Source: Clostridia bacterium (GTDB lineage: Bacteria > Bacillota > Clostridia > Lachnospirales > Lachnospiraceae). From it: a stretch of DNA of 64,000 bases. Numbering within the stretch: the stretch's first letter is position 1; each line of letters begins with the position of its first letter. Below, in pieces: positions 33,905 through 43,501 of the stretch. The position numbers and the translations under genes were made by a program. The notes beneath the pieces are model-generated. The model was not told the DNA's origin. It did not search any database and saw only the letters and a program-made list of their open reading frames with translations. Location of the stretch: NCBI GenBank assembly GCA_910576325.1, contig CAJTIM010000007.1, forward strand, positions 62,001 through 126,000. The letters run 5' to 3'.

Positions 33905-35131
33905 ATGTCAGATCTAAAAATAAGATTTAAGAGAGATGATGATTCAGACTATCCTGAATGGAGGACTGTTTCTATTGGAGATATACTTGAAAGGCAGGCC
34001 GTTCCAATTAATGTGAATGGAAATGAACTTTATCGAGAGATAGGTATAAGATCCCATGGAAAAGGATTATTTCATAAAGATCCTGTAACAGGTGAAGAAC
34101 TAGGAAACAAAAGCGTCTTTGAAATTATTCCTGATTGCTTGGTTTTAAATATTGTTTTCGCATGGGAAAGAGCTGTTGCAAAAACAACATCTAACGAAAT
34201 AGGTATGATTGCATCACATAGATTTCCTATGTACAAACCTAAAGAAGGTGTGCTTAATCTCGATTATATAGTCAGATATTTGATTACTGATAAGGGAAAG
34301 AGACTGCTTGAACTTGCTTCTCCGGGTGGAGCAGGTAGAAACAGGACTTTAGGGCAAAAGGAATTTGCTAACAGTAAAATATCCCTGCCGTGTTATGAAG
34401 AACAGAAAAAGATAGCTAACCTATTAGTTGAGTTGGATCGAATAATTGAGTTATGCGAACAAGAGGTGGTAAATCTTGGAAAACAAAAATCGTTTGCAAT
34501 GCAAAAAATATTTTCTCAGGAAACAAGGTTTCGCAAGGCTGATGGCGGTGAATTTCCAGAATGGGAAGATCGGCCGCTCAGTTATTACTTGTCAGAGAGC
34601 AAAGAAAGAAATAAAAAAGCTGAATGCGGCAGGGGCGATGTGCTTTCTGTATCAAAGGACTTCGGCGTTGTTAATCAAATAGATTTTTTTGGTAAGTCTT
34701 TGGCGGGTGAAGATTTAACAAATTACCATAGAGTTCATAAGGGCGATGTTGTGTATACAAAAAGTCCTTTAGGTAAACAGCCTTATGGAATTATTAAGGC
34801 TAGCGAAATGGAAGGTATAGTTTCAGTATTATATGCTGTATATCACTGCAATAATAAAGTGTTGCCAGAATTTGTTGATCAATATTTTAGTAGGGATATA
34901 ACTCTAAATAATTACCTGAAGCCGTTGGTGAATATAGGTGCAAAGCATACTATGAACGTGAACAATGCTATCGCGATTTCTGGATTGGTTAGATTCCCAT
35001 CATCAATTATTGAACAAAGAGCAATCATAGATTTTCTCTCGGATTTTGATGAAACTATCGTTGCTGCAAAAAAGGAACTCGACCTTTGGCAAAAAATGAA
35101 GACAGGTCTGCTGCAACAGATGTTCGTATAA
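33905..35131 (+). CDS. hsdS: Type I specificity subunit S
   Basis: This 408-residue protein contains two target-recognition domains, each ending in a helical spacer (EEQKKIANLLVELDRIIEL and IEQRAIIDFLSDFDETIV). This is the classic HsdS layout. ATG 33905 was chosen over GTG 33890, which overlaps the hsdM stop; both are possible. It sets sequence specificity for the preceding HsdM and HsdR. Confidence 0.88.
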   Translation: MSDLKIRFKRDDDSDYPEWRTVSIGDILERQAVPINVNGNELYREIGIRSHGKGLFHKDPVTGEELGNKSVFEIIPDCLVLNIVFAWERAVAKTTSNEIGMIASHRFPMYKPKEGVLNLDYIVRYLITDKGKRLLELASPGGAGRNRTLGQKEFANSKISLPCYEEQKKIANLLVELDRIIELCEQEVVNLGKQKSFAMQKIFSQETRFRKADGGEFPEWEDRPLSYYLSESKERNKKAECGRGDVLSVSKDFGVVNQIDFFGKSLAGEDLTNYHRVHKGDVVYTKSPLGKQPYGIIKASEMEGIVSVLYAVYHCNNKVLPEFVDQYFSRDITLNNYLKPLVNIGAKHTMNVNNAIAISGLVRFPSSIIEQRAIIDFLSDFDETIVAAKKELDLWQKMKTGLLQQMFV

Positions 35132-35147
35132 TAGGAGGTGGTCTTAG

Positions 35148-35330
35148 GTGTCAAGAGAAAAGAAGGATGCAAAAAACTTCGCCTGTAAGTTTGATCGTGA
35201 GATATTTGAAAAGCTTGAAGAATTCTGCGAACTTTCTGGGCAGAATAAGACTGCCGTGGTAGAACGTGCTGTGGAAAAATATATTGAAGAAAATCTTGAA
35301 ATGATCAAGGAAGTGGCGAAGAAACTTTAA
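35148..35330 (+). CDS. Small ribbon-helix-helix protein
   Basis: This 60-residue protein, starting at GTG 35148 after AGGAGGTGG, has FACKFDREIFEKLEEFCELSGQNKTAVVERAVEKYI. This is a CopG/Arc-like beta-strand plus two helices. It follows hsdS by 16 bases, so it may regulate the restriction operon or be an antitoxin without a toxin here. Confidence 0.65.
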   Translation: MSREKKDAKNFACKFDREIFEKLEEFCELSGQNKTAVVERAVEKYIEENLEMIKEVAKKL

Positions 35331-35353
35331 ACCGAATCTTTCTAAAAGGTAAG

Positions 35354-35384
35354 GGCCAGTCCAGAGCTTTAGGACTGGCCTTTT
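35354..35384 (+). terminator. Bidirectional terminator
   Basis: GGCCAGTCC pairs perfectly with GGACTGGCC and is followed by TTTT. It sits between the convergent hsd operon and the minus-strand helicase operon. Confidence 0.85.
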
Positions 35385-35398
35385 GCAATATAATCTGC

Positions 35399-38137
35399 TT
35401 ATGATGTCTGAACAGATTTTTCAATAAACTTCCGTAGAATCTCTACATCCGAGTCAATGTTCCGAGGTCGGATCCGTTCGAGTACTTTCTTTTCTACCTC
35501 AGGGGTCCAGTAGATCTTCAAATCCTTCTGGGCTCTTGTGATGGCGGTGTAAAAGATGTTGTGCGTGATCAACTCATCCACTTCATCTGTGATGACGATT
35601 TTTACGGAGCTGTATTCCAGACCCTGGGCTTTATGAATAGATACGGCATATGCAATCTGGAATGGAACGATGGTGCTTGCGGTACTGCCATCATCATCCT
35701 CATCGGTGCTTTTAATTTTGTTAACGCAAAAGCGGACAACGGTATTTTCTGTCTCGGGATCATCAAGCACTGTCAGCGGCATAAACCTGGTATCGGCGGG
35801 ATTGATGGTGGTGTTCAGCTCGATATCAAACTGAATCCGTTCAGTCATTTCACCTACATCCAATTTTTCAATTCCTACAATCCTTCCGCGCATATTGTTA
35901 TAGATGACAGGATGAAAGCGGTTGTTCTCCAGGAACAAAACGGGATCGCCGACCTTGTATTGCTGTACATCCCATTCAACGGCTGAATTTGGATTGCTTT
36001 CCTGAAGGAACCGGTTGATGTTATTGATGCCGTAGAGTCCGTCATAATTGAGGCAGAGAACGGCTTCATCCTCTCCGGCAGCAGTTAGCAGTGATTCATC
36101 GACTTTCAGGGAACAACTCTGTTTATCAATGATTTCCTGTACGTTGTCATCCATAGCTCTGACTTTTGACCAGAGAATAAGAAGACGTTGGTTTTTCGTT
36201 CTGTAAGGTGTGGTGAGCTCAAAGACGGATGTTTTCGGAAGGAAGCTTCGCAGCGCCGTAAACCAGTTCCCGAAGCGTATGGAGTTTATCTGGTATGTAT
36301 CGCCCACAAGCAAAATCTTCTTAAATTTGACCATTTCGAGAAGTTTCTGCATATCGGTGTTGCTTACGGTGCTGCACTCATCTATTACAACCAGCTCATA
36401 TTCAGGATCTCCGTATCCATATTTGAGGAAGCTTGCAATGGTTGAGAATTTACAGTAATCCTCATTGGAATCAACTCTTCTTTTCAGGTTATCGATTGCC
36501 GGATTGGTCTGGGCAAGATACAGCTTTTCTTTATTATCGTAATAATGAGAGATATGGTTTACGAGTGTTGATTTTCCAACGCCGGCGGAACCGTATATTG
36601 CGGCAACCGCAGATTTGGAAAACATCTTTGTGAGGATATCTATCTTTTCCGGGCAGTCTACTTCATAATCATCAAGCATCAGCCAGAATTCAACATCATT
36701 TGAGTAATCCGGATCCTCCACTTTACTAAGCTGCATCAGCTTTTTAATGATGTTGGTGGTATCTAATCTGTATTCCCTGATGTAAGCGTAGTCATCCTTT
36801 ACGACTATTTTGCTTCTATCTTTATGGCCGAACCATAAAGTGGAATTATACGTTTTTGCAAGATCCTTTATATCACCATAGTGCGCAAGCTCTTCAACAG
36901 GCGTGAAAATCCTGCCAGAAATCTCTGTGTTATTCCTAAGCTGTCGTGCAAGAAGTTCATGCTTTCTGTTATAAGTCGGAATGCACTCAAATAAAGCATG
37001 AAGCCGGGGATTGTGATTTATCGGCGACTGGTTAAACGGCATTTTATCAAAGGGGATGCTGCCGTTTTGCAAACAAAGGTTGGATAGGTTACTATTGGCT
37101 GTGTCCTGCCGCTGATCTTTTATGATTGCGTTGTGCATGCCATAGAGAAGGTAACGGAGGACGTTCTGTCCGGGTCTCTTTCCCCGGATTATGCTGCGGC
37201 ACCGGTCCAGAGCATCGAAAAAATATCCGGTTTTTCCTTCAGCCCGAAATGAATTGATAAGCCTTTGATATGCGGCTTCTGGAAAGTCCATAATTTCGGT
37301 GAGCGTGAGGCGGTTCTCTGTTATATAGCGACAAATGGTGCGCTGCTCTCCGTATGGTACATCGCGCTTGGATCCAGTAATTATGGAATAGAAATTTTTA
37401 AACTCACAGCCACGTAATGACACTTCCCATCCCGTGATTAGAAGTATGGGCATGGTTTTTCCGAGAATCTCTATGCTTTCGTTCTGCAAATAGAATCTCG
37501 ATGCATAGTTGTTTATGACCGGTAATCTGGTGAAAGCAATAATGCGTCCTGCTTTATTTTCTCTGTCCTTTGCGGTTGTGAAGGTGACTTCAAAATATCT
37601 GTGGCCGTTCACATAGAACGGTTTTAATTTCTGTATGTAATATTTTTCTCCTTCACCGGCAAGCTGAGCTTTGTATTTGTTGACCTTCTCTGCGATTTTG
37701 GAATAATACTCCTGCAGGGCTGTGTCCAGATTAAGAGGGAACTTATCCAGATTATGCAGGATGGAAATGCCAAAATCATAGTTAAGGATATCCCTGATTT
37801 GAAGCAGATAGTCATAGTATTTCAGCATCAGTCGCTCAGAATTATCCTCATCGAGGGTATAGTGTGACGCGACTATATCAAGATAATTCCTGAAGCGGTA
37901 GAGTACTTTCAAATGCCCGTCTGTCTGGGTATGCTCTGCTGCTTTTTCTATATTCTCTTCGGAATCTTCTATATCAATGTATGGGGCGTAGTATTTTAAC
38001 ATCACATGTTCCACCAAGTTCTTCAGGCGGCCAAGGATGTCCTGGGATATTACGGCTCTTGTAGAATTGTCTATATCATCAAGGTATCGACAGATTGCTC
38101 GATCGATGACCCTGATTTGATCATCAATTATAGGCAT
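35399..38137 (-). CDS. SF1 helicase with UvrD_C_2-like end
   Basis: This 912-residue minus-strand protein has a roughly 500-residue N-terminal region of unknown fold. A superfamily 1 helicase follows with Walker A GSAGVGKSTLV, Walker B VVIDECSTVS, motif III ILLVGDTYQI and motif VI YTAITRAQKDL, with SIHKAQGLE before it as in RecD/UvrD_C_2 proteins. ATG 38137 follows AAAGGA; a TTG at 38161 is the alternative. It is the second gene of a two-gene operon facing the type I system. No nuclease motif was found. A role in defence or DNA processing is inferred only. Confidence 0.8.
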   Translation of the reverse strand: MPIIDDQIRVIDRAICRYLDDIDNSTRAVISQDILGRLKNLVEHVMLKYYAPYIDIEDSEENIEKAAEHTQTDGHLKVLYRFRNYLDIVASHYTLDEDNSERLMLKYYDYLLQIRDILNYDFGISILHNLDKFPLNLDTALQEYYSKIAEKVNKYKAQLAGEGEKYYIQKLKPFYVNGHRYFEVTFTTAKDRENKAGRIIAFTRLPVINNYASRFYLQNESIEILGKTMPILLITGWEVSLRGCEFKNFYSIITGSKRDVPYGEQRTICRYITENRLTLTEIMDFPEAAYQRLINSFRAEGKTGYFFDALDRCRSIIRGKRPGQNVLRYLLYGMHNAIIKDQRQDTANSNLSNLCLQNGSIPFDKMPFNQSPINHNPRLHALFECIPTYNRKHELLARQLRNNTEISGRIFTPVEELAHYGDIKDLAKTYNSTLWFGHKDRSKIVVKDDYAYIREYRLDTTNIIKKLMQLSKVEDPDYSNDVEFWLMLDDYEVDCPEKIDILTKMFSKSAVAAIYGSAGVGKSTLVNHISHYYDNKEKLYLAQTNPAIDNLKRRVDSNEDYCKFSTIASFLKYGYGDPEYELVVIDECSTVSNTDMQKLLEMVKFKKILLVGDTYQINSIRFGNWFTALRSFLPKTSVFELTTPYRTKNQRLLILWSKVRAMDDNVQEIIDKQSCSLKVDESLLTAAGEDEAVLCLNYDGLYGINNINRFLQESNPNSAVEWDVQQYKVGDPVLFLENNRFHPVIYNNMRGRIVGIEKLDVGEMTERIQFDIELNTTINPADTRFMPLTVLDDPETENTVVRFCVNKIKSTDEDDDGSTASTIVPFQIAYAVSIHKAQGLEYSSVKIVITDEVDELITHNIFYTAITRAQKDLKIYWTPEVEKKVLERIRPRNIDSDVEILRKFIEKSVQTS

Positions 38138-38193
38138 AAGTCTTCTGTCCTTTCGAATCAAATCAGAAACGGGTAATGTTTCTATTTTGGTAT

Positions 38194-39042
38194 TTACATG
38201 TCAAATTCATTTTCATTGTTCCAGTCATCTATAAATGCGTCATATGGATATATGCCCGCATAGTTGTCCGGGTGAAGTTTGACGTAATTATCTCTCAGCT
38301 TTGTTCTCAGTCTCCGGACTGAAGAACCGGGAACGGGTTCGCTGTCCGGATCCAGTGCCTTGCAGAAATCCTGTAGGGCGGCTACGGTGCTGAGAATGTT
38401 CGATTGAAGGCCGATATCCTCAAATCTTGAAATCTGATCTTTCCATTTTTCATTATATAGGCTGTTGATCTTTGTAACCATGCTGCCGGTAAACCATACC
38501 TCAGCCTGATTGCTTGCGATGCATTTCTCCAATATGCCGTCAAAGTCGATATGGAAATCCTTCAGCAGGTTTCTGTCGTTTGCTGATAGCTGCGAAGCTT
38601 CTTCTCCGTCTCCAGGACTCTTATCCGGAAGTTTTACTTCCGAACCATCTGGCGCGTTGGGATAGGCAATTTTAAAAAATATATCTTCCAGTAGTGAGTC
38701 GCAGGCGGCACAAACATCGAAAAAATTGATTTCGTTGTTTGCAAGCCATTCCTCGATTTTATGGAATGTATCCTTCTCGAACATCCTGGCATTCAGCCAT
38801 TCACGATATCCCTGTTCATAATGCTTGGAATATACGTACTGTGCATACTCTGGACTGATCTTGTTCGGATTTTTCTTCCTTAGGTACCGCCTTTTGGTAT
38901 CCGACTGACAATTCAGAAGACCACAGGCTTCTTGGGCTTCTTCACAAATGAAGTGTCCAATCATACTATCGCAGAAGTCTACAGGCTTCTCATCATCTTG
39001 AAGGTATGGATACAGAGTATTGAAATACTCTGAAAATGTCAT
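38194..39042 (-). CDS. Unrecognised partner of the SF1 helicase
   Basis: This 282-residue minus-strand protein begins MTFSEYFNTLYPYLQDDEKP and is acidic and largely helical. It ends DAFIDDWNNENEFDM. No motif was recognised. ATG 39042 follows AGGTGA, and the longer frame has no ribosome site. It is 56 bases upstream of the helicase on the same strand and shares the promoter at 39168-39196. The pairing suggests one module. Confidence 0.65.
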   Translation of the reverse strand: MTFSEYFNTLYPYLQDDEKPVDFCDSMIGHFICEEAQEACGLLNCQSDTKRRYLRKKNPNKISPEYAQYVYSKHYEQGYREWLNARMFEKDTFHKIEEWLANNEINFFDVCAACDSLLEDIFFKIAYPNAPDGSEVKLPDKSPGDGEEASQLSANDRNLLKDFHIDFDGILEKCIASNQAEVWFTGSMVTKINSLYNEKWKDQISRFEDIGLQSNILSTVAALQDFCKALDPDSEPVPGSSVRRLRTKLRDNYVKLHPDNYAGIYPYDAFIDDWNNENEFDM

Positions 39043-39167
39043 GAAATCACCTACTTCCGTTTGCTTCCGTCCGCTTCCGCTGCCTCCCATTTTTCGAGGG
39101 GATACATTGTTATACTGCACTCATAGAAGTGGCTAACTGCTGATGTGAACAGACAAATATTTAATTT

Positions 39168-39196
39168 ATTATACCAAAGCTTAGGCGTAAATTCAA
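39168..39196 (-). promoter_or_regulatory. Promoter of the helicase operon
   Basis: On the minus strand, TTGAAT (39196-39191) and a perfect TATAAT (39173-39168) are separated by 17 bases. A leader of about 120 bases precedes the ATG at 39042. Confidence 0.7.
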
Positions 39197-39433
39197 TTAA
39201 GCAGGAAAGCCAATTCCGATAAATTTTAATCTCATAGTCCGAGATGGCCATTAGGGCGATGGGATGCATAGAGAGTTCAGGCAGCGGTAATAAAGACCGC
39301 TCCGGAAACGAAGATGCACCCACCGTTAGATTTCTGCGCCTATTTTCGGATTTTCAGGAGTCTGTGGACATCTTCACCACAGGCTCTTTCTGCATTCCAT
39401 CGTTCGCGGTCGAGGACGGAAAGGAACGCAGAC
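39197..39433 (+). other. Boundary stretch between helicase operon and prophage remnant
   Basis: Together with 39043-39196, about 390 bases hold no supported gene. A GTCTGTGG/CCACAGGC hairpin lies at about 39359-39386. A candidate 39244-39525 frame overlaps the sigma-like gene and lacks support. The prophage left end may lie here, but no integrase or att repeat was recognised. Confidence 0.4.
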
Positions 39434-39961
39434 ATGAAACTGAAGATTCGTTACGAGAACGAGTACCAGACAATCACGCTGGACGCAGAAACAACGGAGG
39501 AACTGTGGGTATCTCTCTCACTTGAAAGCGAGGGATTATCGCAGGAGGAGCGAGAAAAGCTGATCCAGGAGGAATGGGAGAAGCAGTTCAATCGTCCGGA
39601 TTATAACTGTTGGCATAAATTCTGGCGGCATCACGGCGAGTCCAAGGCGAAGCCGGGCGATGAAGAAGATGAGGTTGATACCTCCGAGCCGCTGATGGAT
39701 GAAGTGGCGGATGATCGTATTTTCAGAAAGGACGGGCTTGGCCGTGAAGAACGTGAAAGCTACGAGGCAGTCTGTCAGCTTGTCAGAGATGCCTGTGGCA
39801 AGAAGGCTGACTGGGCAAAGATGTTCATTGCTATTCGTATCGATGGTGTAAGCATTAACGATTATGCCGACCAGATTGGAGCCGATTCAAGCAACATCAG
39901 TCACAAGTTAGACCGAGCAGCAAAGAAAATCGAAAAGTTTATGCAGAACCGTCAGATTTAA
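39434..39961 (+). CDS. Phage sigma-70-like/HTH regulator
   Basis: This 175-residue protein has an N-terminal acidic region (ITLDAETTEELWVSLSLE). The C-terminal HTH has FIAIRIDGVSINDYADQIGADSSNISHKLDRAAKKIE, resembling sigma region 4. It opens the prophage replication block. ATG 39434 follows AAAGGAACG. It likely controls early phage genes; the exact family is uncertain. Confidence 0.65.
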   Translation: MKLKIRYENEYQTITLDAETTEELWVSLSLESEGLSQEEREKLIQEEWEKQFNRPDYNCWHKFWRHHGESKAKPGDEEDEVDTSEPLMDEVADDRIFRKDGLGREERESYEAVCQLVRDACGKKADWAKMFIAIRIDGVSINDYADQIGADSSNISHKLDRAAKKIEKFMQNRQI

Positions 39962-40026
39962 ATGTCTGCCGGGGCTACCTCTTGGAGGCACAGCCTCGGC
40001 AAATTTTTTATAAGGAGGCAGTTGAT

Positions 40027-40386
40027 ATGTCAAATAAACCGAAAAACCGGACATACAGACCGCTTGTCTATATCTGCAGCCCGCTGTCCGGTGATATACC
40101 AAGCAATACGGAGAGAGCAAGACAGTTTTGCAGATTTGCGTTGGAAAAGGGACAGATTCCGCTTGCTCCACATCTCATGTTTCCTCAATTCGTAAATGAC
40201 GATGATCCTGCTGAGCGTGAGCTGGCTCTGTTTATGGACATTGTTCTTCTGGGCAAGTGCAGTGAGCTGTGGGTGTTCGGTGATACCGTATCCACAGGCA
40301 TGCAGACGGAGATCGAGGTAGCAAAGAAGCGCAGACAGCCGATCCGCTATTTCAACAGCGCATTCGAGGAGGTGGAGTCTTTATGA
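40027..40386 (+). CDS. DUF4406-like deoxyribosyltransferase-fold protein
   Basis: This 119-residue protein has VYICSPLSGDIPSNTERARQFC and LAPHLMFPQFV, then SELWVFGDTVSTGMQTEIEVA. This is the DUF4406/nucleoside 2-deoxyribosyltransferase-like pattern found in phage replication clusters. It may modify nucleotides. ATG 40027 follows AAGGAGGCAG. It overlaps the next gene by four bases. Confidence 0.75.
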   Translation: MSNKPKNRTYRPLVYICSPLSGDIPSNTERARQFCRFALEKGQIPLAPHLMFPQFVNDDDPAERELALFMDIVLLGKCSELWVFGDTVSTGMQTEIEVAKKRRQPIRYFNSAFEEVESL

Positions 40387-41006
40387 GGGAATTGAAAGCA
40401 ATACAGACCGAATACAAAGGATACCTCTTCCGCTCAAGACTGGAAGCAAGGTGGGCCGTGTTTTTTGATGCCTGCGGTGTGGAATGGGAATATGAGCCTG
40501 AAGGTTACGACTTGGGTAATGGACTTTACTATCTGCCGGATTTCTTGCTCCACGGTGTAACTATAAACCATGGGTATTTTGAGAAGAACTGCGATATCTA
40601 CGTTGAAGTTAAGGGTCAGATGAACGATGCCGATGCGGAAAAGATAAACCGTTTCTATGCAGCAGGATATCCGGAGAATAACGGATGGGGTGTTTCGCAG
40701 ACAGCGGTTTTGGTCGTTGGAAATATTCCCGCTGGTGATAGTATGAACGAGATATTGGATTGCCTGCGGACCGCAGCCTATCGTGACCATAATAACTGGC
40801 CAAACTTTTATAATTTCGAGACGGTCGATGGCGATTATTTTGGGGCATATCCCGGTGTAGACAAACATGGTGTTTTTAATTTGTTCGGCGATGACTGCAA
40901 CTATCTTTGGAGTATGAACGCGGCAGCAACGGAACATGCCTATCGCTTGGCAAGGCAGGCACGGTTTGAACATGGTGAGACTCCCAGGGTAAGGAGGTTC
41001 ATATAA
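40383..41006 (+). CDS. Phage protein with restriction-nuclease-like fold
   Basis: This 207-residue protein begins with FRSRLEARWAVFFDACGVEWEYEPEG, then YLPDFLL and IYVEVKGQM. The E...D...ExK order matches a PD-(D/E)XK nuclease fold, common in phage early regions. Its stop overlaps the VapE ATG by one base. Function is otherwise unknown. Confidence 0.7.
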   Translation: MRELKAIQTEYKGYLFRSRLEARWAVFFDACGVEWEYEPEGYDLGNGLYYLPDFLLHGVTINHGYFEKNCDIYVEVKGQMNDADAEKINRFYAAGYPENNGWGVSQTAVLVVGNIPAGDSMNEILDCLRTAAYRDHNNWPNFYNFETVDGDYFGAYPGVDKHGVFNLFGDDCNYLWSMNAAATEHAYRLARQARFEHGETPRVRRFI

Positions 41007-43354
41007 TGCGGGATTTAGCAATAGCCTACGGGAATAACCGTCAGGCAAAGAAATGGATCAATAAGACCACGAAATATGCAGACTTAAAAGAGCGTCTCAA
41101 AGTCACGATCCGCACAACAGAGTCGGCTGAAGAATACGCAAAAATGAGTAAAGCCCAGAGGGATGCTGCTAAAGACCACGGTGGTTTCGTTGGCGGCGTC
41201 CTGGCCGGCGGACGCAGAAAGGTAGATACGATTGAGTCCCGTTCCATGATTGCGTTGGACGGGGACCGTATTGATGTGGCATTCCTTGATAACTATGAAA
41301 GAAATGCTCCCTATACATCTTTCCTTTATACAACACACAGTCATACAGCGGGTAACCCGAGGGTACGCCTAATCTTTCCGCTGACACGGGACATCACCTC
41401 GGAAGAGTTCGTGGCAGTGTCCCGATACCTGGCGCAGATGCTTGGTATCGACTATTTTGATGAATGCTCCTATCAGCCTAATCAGTTGATGTACTGGCCG
41501 TCCTCTCCGCAGAACGGTGTATTTGTATATAAGGAAGTGGAGAAGGACTGGCTCAATCCGGACGATATCCTATCGGCGCACCCGGAGTGGACGGATCCAA
41601 CAAGACTGCCAACATCCTCCCGTGAAAGCAAAGCAAACCAGATTTTACAGCAGAAAGTGCAGGACCCCCTCACGAAGGATGGGGTGATCGGTTTATTCAA
41701 TAGGGTCTTCTTCCCTGTTTCAAAAGCCTTGGATACTTTTCTTTCGGATGTCTATGAGCCAACTGACAACGAGAACCGCTATCACCTGATTGAGTCGAGC
41801 AGTATGGCGGGCGTGGAGATCAAGGATGATAAGTTCGTGTATTCCCACCACGCGAAAGACCCGGCGTATCTCAAACTCTGCAATGCCTTTGATATCGTCC
41901 GTATCCATAAATTCAGCGACATGGATGACAAGGCGTCCTTTCAGGCAATGTGCGATTTTGCCATGCAGGTGGATGATGTTAGGCTCCTTGCAGCGAATGA
42001 GCGCCTTGCCGGAGCTGAGGCAGATTTTACTGCCATCGGGGATGATGACTGGAAGAAGCGCCTCAAGTTCCAGCCGAGGACGAGTCTTCTGGAAAACAGC
42101 GTCTATAACTTGAATCTCATTCTTGCCAATGATCCTGATTTCCAGAACTTTGCCTATAACGAGATGGCGAACCGCATCCAGGTCATGGGTCCGCTCCCTT
42201 GGGAGCGGCCAGAGGGCAACTTGTTTTGGCGTGATGCCGACACAGCGCAGCTTAAATCCGTGATCGATATCCGCTATCTGCCGTTCTCAAGCAGGAACCA
42301 CGATGTGGCATTTATCAAGACTGCCGATGACAGGCATTTCCATCCCGTCCGCGATTACCTTGACAGCCTTCCTGCATGGGACGGCATTGAGCGGGTGGAG
42401 GATCTGTTTATCCGGTATCTGAAGGCGGATGATACTGAATATGTCCGAACGGTCACACGGAAGACCTTTGCTGCTGCGGTAGCACGTGTCTATGTTCCCG
42501 GCACGAAGTTTGACTGCGTTCCCGTGCTGGACGGCGACCAGGGCATCGGAAAAAGCACCATTGTAAAAGACCTGGTCACGCCGGATTATTACTCCGAAAC
42601 GCTGTCCCTTACCGACATGGACGACAAATCCGGCGCAGAGAAGCTGCAGGGATTCTGGGTCGTGGAGATTGGTGAGCTTGCGGGCATGAAGAAAGCCGAC
42701 ATCGAGAAGGTCAAGGCGTTTCTCTCCACTTCCGATGACAAGTACCGCCCGTCTTACGGCAGGGTGGTGGAATCGCATCCGAGGCAGTGTATCATTATCG
42801 CTACGGTCAACGGTGAGAGAGGATATCTGCGCGACATCACGGGCAACCGCCGCTTTTGGATTATCAAGGTGCATCAGAAAAAGCAGAAGAAGACCTGGGA
42901 TTTCGATGAACAGTTCCGGCAGCAGTTCTGGGTGGAGGCAAAGGAGATCTGGAAGTCCGGCGAAAAGCTGTATCTGGAGGGAAACATTCTCGAAGAAGCA
43001 GAAGAAGCGCAGCGCGGGGCTATGGAGACGGATGAGCGCGTCGGCATGATCGAGGAATATTTAAATACCGATCTGCCGGATGACTGGGCGGAAATGGATC
43101 TTTTTGCCCGCAGGAACTTCCTCACAGGTACGGAGTTTGGCAGACCGGAGCATGACGGGAAGTCCATCCGCACCGAGGTCAGCAATGCGGAGATATGGTG
43201 CGAGTGCTTCGGAAAGAGTCTGCAGGAGCTGAAGCCTTCCGACAGCTATGGGATTGCGGCGATGATGGCGCAGATTCCCGGCTGGGAGCGGAATACTGTG
43301 ATCCGGCGTCAGCCTATATACGGCAGGCAGCGGCTTTACCAGAAAATCATGTAA
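41006..43354 (+). CDS. VapE-like phage replication ATPase
   Basis: This 782-residue protein has an N-terminal primase-like region (FLYTTHSHTAGNPRVRLIFPLTRDI). The C-terminal virulence-associated E domain has Walker A DGDQGIGKSTIVKDL at about residues 510-524, VVEIGELAGMKK, and IIATVNGERGYLRDITGNRRFW. Such proteins replicate phages and islands. ATG 41006 follows AAGGAGG. It lies upstream of a candidate origin or operator repeat. Confidence 0.85.
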   Translation: MRDLAIAYGNNRQAKKWINKTTKYADLKERLKVTIRTTESAEEYAKMSKAQRDAAKDHGGFVGGVLAGGRRKVDTIESRSMIALDGDRIDVAFLDNYERNAPYTSFLYTTHSHTAGNPRVRLIFPLTRDITSEEFVAVSRYLAQMLGIDYFDECSYQPNQLMYWPSSPQNGVFVYKEVEKDWLNPDDILSAHPEWTDPTRLPTSSRESKANQILQQKVQDPLTKDGVIGLFNRVFFPVSKALDTFLSDVYEPTDNENRYHLIESSSMAGVEIKDDKFVYSHHAKDPAYLKLCNAFDIVRIHKFSDMDDKASFQAMCDFAMQVDDVRLLAANERLAGAEADFTAIGDDDWKKRLKFQPRTSLLENSVYNLNLILANDPDFQNFAYNEMANRIQVMGPLPWERPEGNLFWRDADTAQLKSVIDIRYLPFSSRNHDVAFIKTADDRHFHPVRDYLDSLPAWDGIERVEDLFIRYLKADDTEYVRTVTRKTFAAAVARVYVPGTKFDCVPVLDGDQGIGKSTIVKDLVTPDYYSETLSLTDMDDKSGAEKLQGFWVVEIGELAGMKKADIEKVKAFLSTSDDKYRPSYGRVVESHPRQCIIIATVNGERGYLRDITGNRRFWIIKVHQKKQKKTWDFDEQFRQQFWVEAKEIWKSGEKLYLEGNILEEAEEAQRGAMETDERVGMIEEYLNTDLPDDWAEMDLFARRNFLTGTEFGRPEHDGKSIRTEVSNAEIWCECFGKSLQELKPSDSYGIAAMMAQIPGWERNTVIRRQPIYGRQRLYQKIM

Positions 43355-43490
43355 GCGAGACACACACAACACAACTGTTTCCCTTATATTCAAAACGCTT
43401 TTTATAAGGGTCAGTAATGAAAACATGTGAGCGCGCACCCGCGATAGTAAATATAAGGGAGCAGTTGTGATTTTGTGTTCCTGTGTCGCA
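43355..43490 (+). repeat. Large imperfect inverted repeat, candidate origin or operator
   Basis: CACAACTGTTTCCCTTATATT on the left is mirrored by AATATAAGGGAGCAGTTGTG on the right (about 43370-43390 and 43450-43469), with further matches outward to GCGA...TCGC. CCCTTATA recurs at 43381 and, inverted, at 43403-43410. The gap has no gene. It lies just after VapE. Confidence 0.55.
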
Positions 43491-43501
43491 TGGAGGCAAA
43501 T

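Noticed and set aside
39244..39525. A 93-codon frame before the phage sigma-like gene
   Set aside because: It overlaps the better-supported gene at 39434 in another frame and has no recognisable motif.
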